Shown here in pieces: positions 1 to 8,248 of a stretch of 64,000 bases of DNA. Origin of the DNA: Planctomycetota bacterium (GTDB lineage Bacteria; Planctomycetota; Uabimicrobiia; Uabimicrobiales; JABWCH01). A model generated the notes under the pieces. That model did not search any database and was not told where the DNA came from. It worked only from the letters and a program-made list of their open reading frames with translations. The DNA is taken from the NCBI GenBank assembly GCA_017993505.1, contig JAGOMP010000003.1, forward strand, positions 1 through 64,000, given 5' to 3'. The position numbers and the translations under genes were made by a program. Position 1 is the stretch's first letter. Every line of letters starts with the position of its first letter.

Positions 1-60
1 TTTAAATAGATAGATTATTAAATTTTACATATAGTAATTTTATTTTGAAAAGGTATGTAT

Positions 61-3000
61 ATGAGTGAATTTATACCTCTTTCTTTTTTTAAATTGATCC
101 AAAGAATAGAAAAAGAATATGAAACTTGCAAATCTGTTTTTCAGATTCCAGAAAAATATTTTTTTCGCCCTTCGGAACATAAAGATTATACTAGTAAATT
201 CCATAATAAATTGGCAACAACTCCTCTTGGATCAGCTGCAGGGCCTCATACGCAAATGACTCAAAATATTTTGTCTTCCTGGCTTGTAGGGGGCAGAATT
301 ATGGAATTGAAAACTATCCAAATTATGGATGATTTAAAGATTGATCGTCCTTGCATAGATGTAAGTAATGTTTGTTTTAATGTAGAATGGTCGCAAGAAC
401 TTTCTATTCCTCAATCTTTGCGAGAATATGTTAAGGCTTGGTACATCATTGAAATGTTGCGTACAACGAATTTTGCTGGCATTCATGATGTACATCGTCC
501 TATTTTTGATCTTTCTGTTGGTTATGACTTAAAAGGCATTCAAAGCGATAAAGTGATGTATTTTTTGAATTCTATGAAAGATGCATCGACTTTAATTGAA
601 GAATTGCGAGAGGAATTGCCCCCAGAGATGGAAACATGGAAAACATTAGAAGTACCATCCAATATTTCTTCTAGTGTGACTCTTTCTACGTTCCATGGCT
701 GTCCACCAGAAGAAATTGAAAAGATTGCAACATATTTGATGCAAAATGTGGGTTTAGATACAGTTATTAAGTTAAATCCAGCGTTGCTTGGCTATGAGCA
801 AGTGAATAAAATTTTACGTGATCAACTTGGCTATCATGAATTGAGTATTCCTGAAGAAGCATTCCAAAATGATTTGCAATTTGACCGTGCTGTTCAAATT
901 ATTACAAAACTGATTAAAATTGCAAAACAAGAAGGACGCAGTTTAGGGGTTAAATTTAATAACACGCTTGTTTCCATCAATCAAGGCAAACGATTTACAA
1001 ATAGTAAATATATGTATATGTCTGGTCGTCCTTTGCATATTATTGCTATGAATCTTGTCAATAAGTTTCGCAATATTTTTGGCGATGATTTGTTAATTTC
1101 TTTTTCTGCTGGGATTGATTCAAATAATTTTTATAAGGCTGTGGCGTCTAATTTAACTCCTATTACAGTCTGTACAGATATGTTACGTTCAGGTGGATAT
1201 ACTCGAGTAGCACGTTACTGGGAACGTTTAGATAAGGAAATGGAACAAGTCCAAGCGAATAATCGTGCTGAATATATCATTCATAAGTATCCTGAATATG
1301 GAAAACATGCTATAGAAATTGTATTGGAAAAAGAAGAAGAACGGACTCCAGAGAATATTGCGAAATTTCAAGAGAAAATTGTGAATTTTGTTGGAAGACT
1401 GAATGCACAAGCTCATTTAAAAGAAGAAATGAGCAACCCTCGTTACACTGCGTTTGAAAATGAACGCATTCATTCTAAGGTAGGCGGAGTGCCAGTACAA
1501 CGTTTTGATTGTTGTCAAAATGCACCTTGTATTCAAGCATGTCCGCTCCATGTTCATATTCCAAAATATGTAGATTTAATCCAACAAGGAAAAATGCAGG
1601 AAGCGTTTGATACTATTGTACAGGATAATCCGCTTCCTAGTATTTGTGGACGCGTGTGCGATCATCCCTGTGAAAAAGCATGTAAGCAAAGCCAACATGA
1701 TGCTCCTGTTAGTATTCGTGTTTTAAAACGTGTTGCTGCAGATTATGCTATGCAAAATAAGACAGATGCTTTGCCAGAATCAAATGTTGAAAAACAACAA
1801 GATAAAGTTGCTATTATAGGAAGTGGTCCTGCAGGACTTACAGCAGCACATTATCTTTCTTTACAAGGTTATCCTTGCACTATTTTTGAATCTGAATCAG
1901 AACCTGGTGGACTTTTACGATATGCAATTCCTGCTTTTCGTCTTCCTAAAGATATTGTGAACCATGAAATTGAACGAATTCAACAACAAGGTGTAGAAAT
2001 TGTTTGTAATACGTTAATTGGAAAAGAAAATAAAACTTTGGAAAGTTTGCAAGAAGAAGGATTTAAGGCGATTTTTATTGCAACAGGAGCATACCAAAGT
2101 CGAAAAATGAATATTCCTGGTGAAGATGCTAAAGAGTGTTTTGATTGTTTAACATATTTACATGCTGTAGCAAATAATGAAGAAGTTGCACTTGGAAATA
2201 ATGTAGCAATTATTGGTGGAGGCAGTGCTGCTGTCGATGCTGCTCGTGTTGCCAAACGTCAAGCAAAAGGTGAAGTTTATTTAATATATCGTCGTTCTAA
2301 AGAGCAAATGCCAGCGAACCGAGAAGAAATTTTAGAATTGGAATTGGAAGGCATTAAAATTTATGAATTGACAATGCCTTTACAAGTGATTGTTCAAGAT
2401 GATCATGTCCAAGCGATTGAATGTCAAAGAACTCGCCTAGATAAATTAGGTGCTGATGGTCGTCCCATGCCTATTCCAGTTCCTAATTCTCAATTTCAAT
2501 TGCCCATTGACAGTGTAATTGTGGCCATTAGTCAAGATCCTAATGTGCAAAATTTGAGTGATCTAAGTATGGAAACAAGCCAAAATGGAAATCTTATTGT
2601 ACAAACCAACCAACAAACAAATCAGGAAAATATTTTTGCAGGTGGTGATGTAGTTCGAGGTGCAAGTACGATTGTGGAAGCTATGGCAGATGGAAAAAAA
2701 GCTGCACGCACGATTGTGGCGTATTTGCAAGAGAAACAAATCGTTGATGTACAACATGCTCCTTATGAACGAGATTATGAAGCACGAACACCTTGGCAGT
2801 ATTCTGTACAACATCCAGAACAATTGCCTGCAGACCAAAGAAACAATTTCCATGAAATTGAATCAGTTTTGTCTCAGGAACAAGCTATGCAAGAAGCCCA
2901 TCGTTGCTTGCAATGCGATTTACAATGCAATAATTGTGTAGAGGTTTGTCCCAATAGAGCATATTTTACTATTGAAGTTCCTACAGAAGAAACACCTTAT

Positions 3001-3468
3001 AACGTATTGGGATATAAACAAGGCAATATTATTCCTATTGAGAATGCAATATATCAAATTAAAAATTGCCATCAAATTATCAATCTTGCTGAAATTTGTA
3101 ATGAATGTGGCAATTGTGAGAATTTTTGTCCAGAAATAGGTAGTCCTTATAAAGTAAAGACAGCGTTGTTTACCTCTCTTGAAAATTTACAAAATGACAC
3201 GCGAGATGGTTTTTATATTCAACATATGGACGTGCAAACAAATGTTTGGGCACGATACAAAAATCTTATGCATCGTATGACAATTTCTCACGAACAAGAT
3301 GAAGCTACTTTAGAAAATGCTATGATTCGCATTAAAATTCGTTATTCTGATGCTACTATTCTTGAAACACAAGCAATTATTCCTCAGGATAATTCCGTAT
3401 TAAATTTAGAAGTGTTTCATATTGTTCGTACTTTATTAAAAGGCCTTTCTTCTGTTTCATGGCTATAG
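61..3468 (+). CDS. ygfK: YgfK-like Fe-S flavoprotein oxidoreductase (putative selenate reductase / purine-pathway subunit)
   Basis: Large cytoplasmic iron-sulfur flavoprotein of about 1135 aa. The N-terminal ~470 residues look like the dihydroorotate-dehydrogenase-type barrel of YgfK. A cysteine-rich GltD-type segment follows from about residue 482 (CCQNAPCIQACP, then CGRVCDHPCEKAC). Next come an FAD dinucleotide fold at ~583 (GSGPAGL) and an NAD(P)H fold (GGGSAAVDAAR). Two C-terminal cysteine clusters lie near 949 (CLQCDLQCNNCVEVCP) and 1013 (CNECGNCENFCP). The family is linked in E. coli to selenate reduction and in gut anaerobes to purine/urate catabolism; which role applies here is inference. 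E. coli YgfK is about 1030 aa. ATG at 61 is preferred over ATG at 55 because AAAAGG ends at 53, giving 7 nt spacing. An XdhB-like FAD subunit lies 7.7 kb downstream on the same strand. The promoter is probably outside the window. Confidence 0.85.
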   Translation: MSEFIPLSFFKLIQRIEKEYETCKSVFQIPEKYFFRPSEHKDYTSKFHNKLATTPLGSAAGPHTQMTQNILSSWLVGGRIMELKTIQIMDDLKIDRPCIDVSNVCFNVEWSQELSIPQSLREYVKAWYIIEMLRTTNFAGIHDVHRPIFDLSVGYDLKGIQSDKVMYFLNSMKDASTLIEELREELPPEMETWKTLEVPSNISSSVTLSTFHGCPPEEIEKIATYLMQNVGLDTVIKLNPALLGYEQVNKILRDQLGYHELSIPEEAFQNDLQFDRAVQIITKLIKIAKQEGRSLGVKFNNTLVSINQGKRFTNSKYMYMSGRPLHIIAMNLVNKFRNIFGDDLLISFSAGIDSNNFYKAVASNLTPITVCTDMLRSGGYTRVARYWERLDKEMEQVQANNRAEYIIHKYPEYGKHAIEIVLEKEEERTPENIAKFQEKIVNFVGRLNAQAHLKEEMSNPRYTAFENERIHSKVGGVPVQRFDCCQNAPCIQACPLHVHIPKYVDLIQQGKMQEAFDTIVQDNPLPSICGRVCDHPCEKACKQSQHDAPVSIRVLKRVAADYAMQNKTDALPESNVEKQQDKVAIIGSGPAGLTAAHYLSLQGYPCTIFESESEPGGLLRYAIPAFRLPKDIVNHEIERIQQQGVEIVCNTLIGKENKTLESLQEEGFKAIFIATGAYQSRKMNIPGEDAKECFDCLTYLHAVANNEEVALGNNVAIIGGGSAAVDAARVAKRQAKGEVYLIYRRSKEQMPANREEILELELEGIKIYELTMPLQVIVQDDHVQAIECQRTRLDKLGADGRPMPIPVPNSQFQLPIDSVIVAISQDPNVQNLSDLSMETSQNGNLIVQTNQQTNQENIFAGGDVVRGASTIVEAMADGKKAARTIVAYLQEKQIVDVQHAPYERDYEARTPWQYSVQHPEQLPADQRNNFHEIESVLSQEQAMQEAHRCLQCDLQCNNCVEVCPNRAYFTIEVPTEETPYNVLGYKQGNIIPIENAIYQIKNCHQIINLAEICNECGNCENFCPEIGSPYKVKTALFTSLENLQNDTRDGFYIQHMDVQTNVWARYKNLMHRMTISHEQDEATLENAMIRIKIRYSDATILETQAIIPQDNSVLNLEVFHIVRTLLKGLSSVSWL

Positions 3469-3469
3469 C

Positions 3470-3503
3470 CTTTAAAGAACGAGAATTTTCTCGTTCTTTA
3501 AAG
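3470..3503 (+). terminator. Perfect 16-bp hairpin after ygfK
   Basis: Arms 3470-3485 and 3488-3503 are exact reverse complements around a TT loop, starting 2 nt after the ygfK stop. No T-run follows, so it may be a 3'-end stabiliser or weak terminator. The next gene's RBS (AGGAAAGGA) starts right after it. Confidence 0.6.
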
Positions 3504-3517
3504 TAGGAAAGGATATA

Positions 3518-4853
3518 ATGATGAAAAAAATAATAATTTTTTTATTAATGTTTTTTTTATGCATACCATTATTTACGCAGACGCCTAAAAATGTCATCTT
3601 ATTTATTGGTGATGGCATGGGACTTTCTTTGATTGATTTAGCAAGAATTGTTTTAAAAGGAAACGACAAATATTTAAACTTTGAAAAAGCTCCTACAGTA
3701 GGATTGACTAAAACATACTGTGCAGATAATTTGATTACAGATTCAGCAGCAGCTGGAACAGCAATTGCTTGTGGTCATAAGACAAAACAATATTGGTTGG
3801 GTGTAGATCGAAATAATAAGCATGTATTGAATTTAGTAGAGATAGCTCATGCTATGAATAAAAAAACTGGTGTGATTACGAATGTGACGGTAACACACGC
3901 TACCCCAGCAGCTTTTTTGTTTCATGGTACCAATCGAAGAAATGAATGTGAGATTGCAGAACAATATTTAGAAAATAATAACATTGATTTAATTTTAGGA
4001 GGTGGAAAAGCTTATTTTCTTCCTTCCACAGATCCAGAGAGTCAACGTTATGATAAACGAAATCTTTTACAGGAATTTCAAGAAAAAAATTTTAATGTTG
4101 TGTTAGATAAGCATCAATTGGCTGCAAGTGTTTTACAAACAAAAAAAATTTTAGGTGTTTTTTATAAAAATGATTTACCATATGCCATAGATTATCCATA
4201 TGAATCACAGTTAATCCCTACTCTGTCTGAAATGACTTCCCATGCTATACAATATTTAAGTAAACATCAAAATGGTTTTTTTTTTAATGGTGGAATCAGG
4301 GAAAATTGATTGGGCAATGCATGCCCATGATGCTGGGAGTGCGATTCAAGAAATTGCTCAATTAGAAAAAGCATATCAAGTTGCTTTAGATTTTTTAGAA
4401 ACACATCCAGATACATTGATTCTTGTTACTGCAGATCATGAGACGTCTGGCATGGGCTTAGGAACAGGACGAAATCTATATCCCCAAGTGTTTTCCAATC
4501 AAAAAATGTCTGTGTATTCTTTTGCAAATATGTATTTAAAAGACAATATGTCTTTTCGAGATGTACGCCAACTTTTTCAACAACATTTTCAAATAGATCA
4601 AATTGAAAATAAAGATTTAGAAACTATATTTGAAGTAGATAGTAAAGAGTGGTATATGCGAAAACGTATGCGAGGAGTGGCTGAGATTATTGCTAAACAA
4701 GTATGTATAGGTTTTACAACAAGTGGGCATACTGGACAGAGCGTTCCTGTTTATGCTATTGGTGCAGGTCATGAAAGTTTTAGTGGTGTGTATGAAAATA
4801 TTGCTATTTTTCAAAAAATACAGAATTTTTTACAAATAGAAAAAAAAGAATAA
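3518..4853 (+). pseudogene. phoA: Secreted alkaline phosphatase, reading frame broken at a T10 tract
   Basis: Alkaline phosphatase family: periplasmic metal-dependent phosphomonoesterase. The N-terminal frame (3518-4309) has a signal peptide, the metal-ligand motif FIGDGMG (Asp32) and the nucleophile motif TDSAAAGTA (Ser76). The C-terminal frame (4272-4853) carries LMVESGKIDWAMHAHDA, TADHETSGM and SGHTGQSVPVYA, which are the remaining metal ligands. The frames overlap at ten T residues (4276-4285). Nine T would join them as GFFLMVESGKID, the expected family sequence. All catalytic motifs survive, so this may be a very recent mutation, a sequencing error in a homopolymer, or a gene rescued by transcriptional slippage. 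The start has a good RBS. phoA is used in the family sense only. Confidence 0.8.
4276..4285 (+). other. T10 homopolymer at the phosphatase frameshift
   Basis: Ten consecutive T bridge the two alkaline phosphatase frames; removing one T restores an uninterrupted family-like protein. Poly-T/poly-A tracts of this length are known sites of RNA polymerase slippage in AT-rich genomes and of base-count errors in sequencing. Confidence 0.85.
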
Positions 4854-5204
4854 AATATATATAAAAGTATAATATTTAAAGAAAAAAATAAGAATGTGAA
4901 ATTTTTGAAGTAAAATATAAAGCAAAAATAAAAATATAGAGAAGAAAATGTATCTTACATATTATCATATAAAAGGAAGTAGTTAAAAAACATAAAGTTT
5001 CTATTCAAAAATAAAATTAAATAGAATAAATTTTTATATTAAAAGTTTATTGATATTATAAATATTGAGTTTAATTTTAAGATTTTAAAAATAAAATAAT
5101 ATACAATATATATTTTATTTAAAAGTATTACATACATAATATAATAAAAATAAAAAGTACATGAGCTATAGCAAGAATAATTTTTATAAAATAAAAAATG
5201 TGCG
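4854..5204. other. AT-rich intergenic stretch without recognisable gene
   Basis: About 350 bases between the phosphatase and the regulatory region of the HTH gene. I see no supported ORF, RNA gene or clear hairpin; a short minus-strand reading frame over 5039-5239 is low complexity and has no recognisable protein features. Confidence 0.6.
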
Positions 5205-5280
5205 ATATTGCAACATATAAGTATGTAAAATACTAACAATATATGTTGTAATATGGTATAATATATTGTTGCAATATATT
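5205..5280. promoter_or_regulatory. Cluster of three related dyad boxes upstream of the HTH gene
   Basis: Three related sites resemble ATATGTTGCAATAT: 5205-5218 (exact, reverse orientation), 5241-5254 (one mismatch) and about 5263-5277 (one extra base). The last lies in a perfect inverted repeat with 9-bp arms, 5260-5268 and 5272-5280. Their position just before a small HTH gene suggests operators, possibly autoregulatory; this is inference. Confidence 0.4.
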
Positions 5281-5293
5281 ACTTATCAATATG

Positions 5294-5322
5294 TTATTTC
5301 ATATAATGTTATGGCATATAAT
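5294..5322 (+). promoter_or_regulatory. Possible sigma70-type promoter of the HTH gene
   Basis: TTATTT, 17 nt, TATAAT. The -35 is poor and the -10 perfect. A start site near 5329 would place the anti-RBS arm (5331-5343) at the very 5' end of the mRNA. In such AT-rich DNA chance matches are common. Confidence 0.3.
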
Positions 5323-5330
5323 TTGCGTTA

Positions 5331-5388
5331 TTCTCCTTTTATATTATTTATAAAAAATATCCTAAAAAAATATCCTATAAAAGGAGAA
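5331..5388 (+). promoter_or_regulatory. Hairpin that would mask the RBS of the HTH gene
   Basis: TTCTCCTTTTATA (5331-5343) is the exact reverse complement of TATAAAAGGAGAA (5376-5388). The second arm contains the AGGAGA ribosome-binding site, only 4 nt before the start codon at 5393. The loop carries two direct copies of AAAAATATCCTA. When folded, initiation should be blocked, suggesting control by RNA folding, temperature or a binding factor. Confidence 0.5.
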
Positions 5389-5392
5389 GGCT

Positions 5393-5638
5393 ATGGGTGC
5401 TACATACTATCAAATAGAAGAAAGATTTAGTCGATTATTTGGAATTATAGCAAATATATCGCCTCACTCTCAGATCAATATTCGAGATTTAGCAAAGGAA
5501 TTTGGAGTATCAGAACGAACTATAAAGCGAGATCTTCTAATTTTGCAACAGGCCAAATTAGGAATATATTTTGAGGGTAGGTTCATTAGAATAACAAGAA
5601 TAGGTTATAAAAAAATTAGAAGTTGGCTTATTAGCTAA
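5393..5638 (+). CDS. Small HTH (DeoR/HTH_11-type) DNA-binding protein
   Basis: 81-residue protein that is almost entirely one winged helix-turn-helix. Residues ~28-60 (INIRDLAKEFGVSERTIKRD) match the N-terminal DNA-binding segment of DeoR/WYL-type regulators. No effector domain follows, so it is either a stand-alone DNA binder or one needing a partner. The start is fixed by AGGAGA at 5382-5387. Upstream are three related dyad boxes and an RBS-masking hairpin, suggesting tight, possibly autoregulated expression. The STAS protein gene begins 27 nt after the stop and may be cotranscribed. Target genes are unknown. Confidence 0.7.
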   Translation: MGATYYQIEERFSRLFGIIANISPHSQINIRDLAKEFGVSERTIKRDLLILQQAKLGIYFEGRFIRITRIGYKKIRSWLIS

Positions 5639-5665
5639 CTTTATCATTATATAATAAGGGATAAT

Positions 5666-6214
5666 ATGACATCTGCTAGTATTAAACTCATAATTCAATC
5701 TATACGAAAAAATCCCACTAATTCTGAACTATGGGAGGAATTGATTCAGCAAGCCACGAAGGAAAAAAAAGATAAAATAGCCTTATGGGCAGCATATTCA
5801 GTAAAATTGCTACAATCGAAAAAAGATTATTCAGAAATTTATCAAAATTTTATACAAAATCGAGAAGATACTAGTAATTTTTCAATTGAAGTGTTCAAAT
5901 TACCTAGAAACGTTGTTATTATTTTACTATTTGGCATTATGAATATGGATATTGATGAATTAGAAACACAAATTAGCTCTTTAGTCAAAGAAAAGTATAG
6001 ATATTTTATTTTTGATATGAAAAATTTACATATACTGAGTGGTCTAGGACCTTCTTTTTTTAAACGAGCCATAGAATATATCCGTGCTTATAAAAGTAAA
6101 GTTTATCTTGGTAGTTGTTCTCAAGAAGTAGAATTCATTATTAAGTTAAAAAAAATTGATTTACAACGCCATAATGATACTTGGAATTTGTTAGAAAATT
6201 TATTTAAAAATTAA
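5666..6214 (+). CDS. STAS-domain protein (anti-sigma-factor-antagonist-like)
   Basis: 182 aa. The C-terminal ~100 residues (from about 80) fit a STAS fold: NVVIILLFGIM as first strand, YRYFIFDMKNLHILSGLGPSFF as the central strand and switch loop, then YIRAYKSKVYLGSCSQEV. Ser125 in LSGLG sits where antagonists of the SpoIIAA/RsbV type are phosphorylated. The N-terminal ~70 residues are helical and unrecognised. Known family members release a sigma factor by binding an RsbW-type kinase; an RsbW-like ATPase is encoded at 17681-18550, a possible partner by inference. RBS AAGGGA precedes ATG 5666. Confidence 0.65.
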   Translation: MTSASIKLIIQSIRKNPTNSELWEELIQQATKEKKDKIALWAAYSVKLLQSKKDYSEIYQNFIQNREDTSNFSIEVFKLPRNVVIILLFGIMNMDIDELETQISSLVKEKYRYFIFDMKNLHILSGLGPSFFKRAIEYIRAYKSKVYLGSCSQEVEFIIKLKKIDLQRHNDTWNLLENLFKN

Positions 6215-6394
6215 CTTCCCCTTATATACAATGCATTGATTATGTACAATGACATTGTTTTTTTCATGAAAACAAATTTTTCTCTTAAGGAATTAAATAT
6301 TATATAATGATATAAACTCTTTTGCAGATATTATGCATACTTTAAAATTTTTTAAATCATCAAGGGATAAAAATATCTTATAAAAAATTTTTAC

Positions 6395-6423
6395 TTGAAA
6401 ATATATGAAATACCTCTTACAAT
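6395..6423 (+). promoter_or_regulatory. Sigma70-like promoter for the C69 dipeptidase
   Basis: TTGAAA, exactly 17 nt, TACAAT, about 78 nt before the start codon. It is one of the better matches in the window. Confidence 0.5.
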
Positions 6424-6500
6424 AGTTTTTATAAATATTAAATGTATTTTTTATTTGTTTTTACAACTAGAAATTAGAGTTTTTAGGAGCTAGAAGCAAC

Positions 6501-8183
6501 ATGAAAAAAGTTTTTACAGTTTTTTGTATATTTTTTTTCATTTTTATGTTTTCTCCCGTGTATGCTTGCACTAATTTTATCGTTACAAAGGGAGCCAGTG
6601 AAGATGGCTCTGTTATGGTAACATATGCTGCGGATTCCCATGTTTTATATGGTGAATTGTACCACTATGAAGCTGCTCAATATCCAGAAGGTGCTATGCG
6701 TAAAGTATATGAATGGGATTCTGGAAAATATATGGGTGAAATTAAAGAAGCTCGTCAAACGTATAATGTAGTAGGTAATATTAATGAATATCAATTAGCA
6801 ATTTCTGAAACAACATATGGTGGACGAGAAGAATTAAGTTCACAGCCAGGTGCTATCATGGACTATGGTAGCTTAATTTATGTTGCTTTACAAAGATGTA
6901 AATCTGCACGTGAAGCTATTAAATTAATCGCTGAACTTATGGATGAATATGGCTATGCCAGTAGTGGTGAATCTTTTTCTATTGTGGATAAAAATGAAGC
7001 TTGGATTATGGAATTGATTGGAAAAGGCGAAGGTCAAAAAGGTGCTGTTTGGGTTGCTCTTTTGATTCCCAATGGCTATGTTTGTGCTCATGCCAATCAT
7101 CCTCGCATTACACAATTCCCACAAGAAGGTGATCAAACTATTACTTCTTTAGAATTAGATAGAATTTTTGATTCTAACGTAACATGTGTATATTCCCATG
7201 ATGTTGTTACTTTTGCACGTAGTAAAGGTTGGTTTGATGGTGATAGCAAAGATTTCAGTTTTTCTGATACATATGGCGTTTTAGATTTTGGAGCTGCTCG
7301 TGCTTGTGAAGTCCGTGTATGGGCAATGTTTCGTCAAATTGCAGATGATATGGAACAATATGCTGACTATGCCAAAGGTCATAATTTAAAAAATAGAATG
7401 CCATTATGGGTTAAACCCAATCGTCAGATCACAGTGCAAGATATGATGCGTTTTATGCGTGATCACTTGGAAGGCACAGAACTTGATATGACAAAAGATT
7501 TTGGTGCTGGTCCTTTTGCATGTCCTTATCGTTGGAGACCTATGTACTGGGAAGTAGATGGCGTACAATACGTAAATGAAAGAGCTACAGCCACTCAACA
7601 AACAGGTTTTTCTTTTGTCACTCAATCTCGTTCTTGGTTACCTGATTCTATAGGTGGTATTATTTGGTTTGGCATTGATGATGCCGATAGTTGCGTCTAT
7701 GCTCCTATGTATTGCTCGATAACATCTATTCCTGAAAGTTATCGCGTAGGAAACGGTGCTATGATGGAATGGAGTAACAATGCTGCATTTTGGGTTTTCA
7801 ATCAAGTTACTAATTTTGCATATACAAAATATAGTTATATTCATCCAGAAATTGCAGCTAAACAAAAAGAATTAGAAGATAAATATATCGCATATACTCC
7901 AGCTATTGATCAAGCTGCATTGACACTGTATGAACACAATCCTTCTTTTGTTGCAAACTTTTTAACAGATTATTCTGTAAATACTGCAAATAGACTTGTC
8001 CAAGATTGGAAAATATTTTATCAATATCTATTCATGAAATATATGGATGGAAATATTAAGACAAAAGTTCCAGGCCAAATGAATCCTAAAGTTTTTCAAC
8101 CAGGATATGGTGAAGATTGGCAAAGACGAGTCGTTGAAGATGCAGGAGAAAAATTAAGAGTTGTTGATCCAACAAATAATTAA
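6501..8183 (+). CDS. Secreted C69-family dipeptidase
   Basis: 560-aa peptidase of the C69 (U34) N-terminal-nucleophile family, which cleaves dipeptides. A signal peptide (residues 1-22, ending VYA) is followed directly by Cys23 in ACTNFIVTKGASEDGS. The nucleophile would be exposed as residue 1 after processing, as in the family. Further family-like segments are SVMVTYAADSH, AISETTYGG and a central ANHPRITQFP. Length agrees with exported C69 proteins of about 540-570 aa. It stands alone, with its own promoter-like sequence at 6395 and a strong terminator at 8198-8238. It probably provides amino acids from extracellular peptides. Confidence 0.88.
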   Translation: MKKVFTVFCIFFFIFMFSPVYACTNFIVTKGASEDGSVMVTYAADSHVLYGELYHYEAAQYPEGAMRKVYEWDSGKYMGEIKEARQTYNVVGNINEYQLAISETTYGGREELSSQPGAIMDYGSLIYVALQRCKSAREAIKLIAELMDEYGYASSGESFSIVDKNEAWIMELIGKGEGQKGAVWVALLIPNGYVCAHANHPRITQFPQEGDQTITSLELDRIFDSNVTCVYSHDVVTFARSKGWFDGDSKDFSFSDTYGVLDFGAARACEVRVWAMFRQIADDMEQYADYAKGHNLKNRMPLWVKPNRQITVQDMMRFMRDHLEGTELDMTKDFGAGPFACPYRWRPMYWEVDGVQYVNERATATQQTGFSFVTQSRSWLPDSIGGIIWFGIDDADSCVYAPMYCSITSIPESYRVGNGAMMEWSNNAAFWVFNQVTNFAYTKYSYIHPEIAAKQKELEDKYIAYTPAIDQAALTLYEHNPSFVANFLTDYSVNTANRLVQDWKIFYQYLFMKYMDGNIKTKVPGQMNPKVFQPGYGEDWQRRVVEDAGEKLRVVDPTNN

Positions 8184-8197
8184 TTTTGAAGGAAGAA

Positions 8198-8238
8198 ATG
8201 AATCCACTACCTTTATAAAGTAGTGGATTCATCTTTTT
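8198..8238 (+). terminator. Rho-independent terminator after the C69 dipeptidase
   Basis: 13-bp perfect stem (8198-8210 with 8220-8232), 9-nt loop, then CTTTTT. It ends 10 nt before the next start codon, so the kinase gene downstream needs read-through or a promoter inside this region. Confidence 0.85.
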
Positions 8239-8248
8239 ATGGTGAGTT

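Noticed and set aside
5039-5239. Minus-strand 66-residue ORF
   Set aside because: Low-complexity Ile/Phe/Tyr-rich translation of AT-rich intergenic DNA that overlaps the operator-like boxes.
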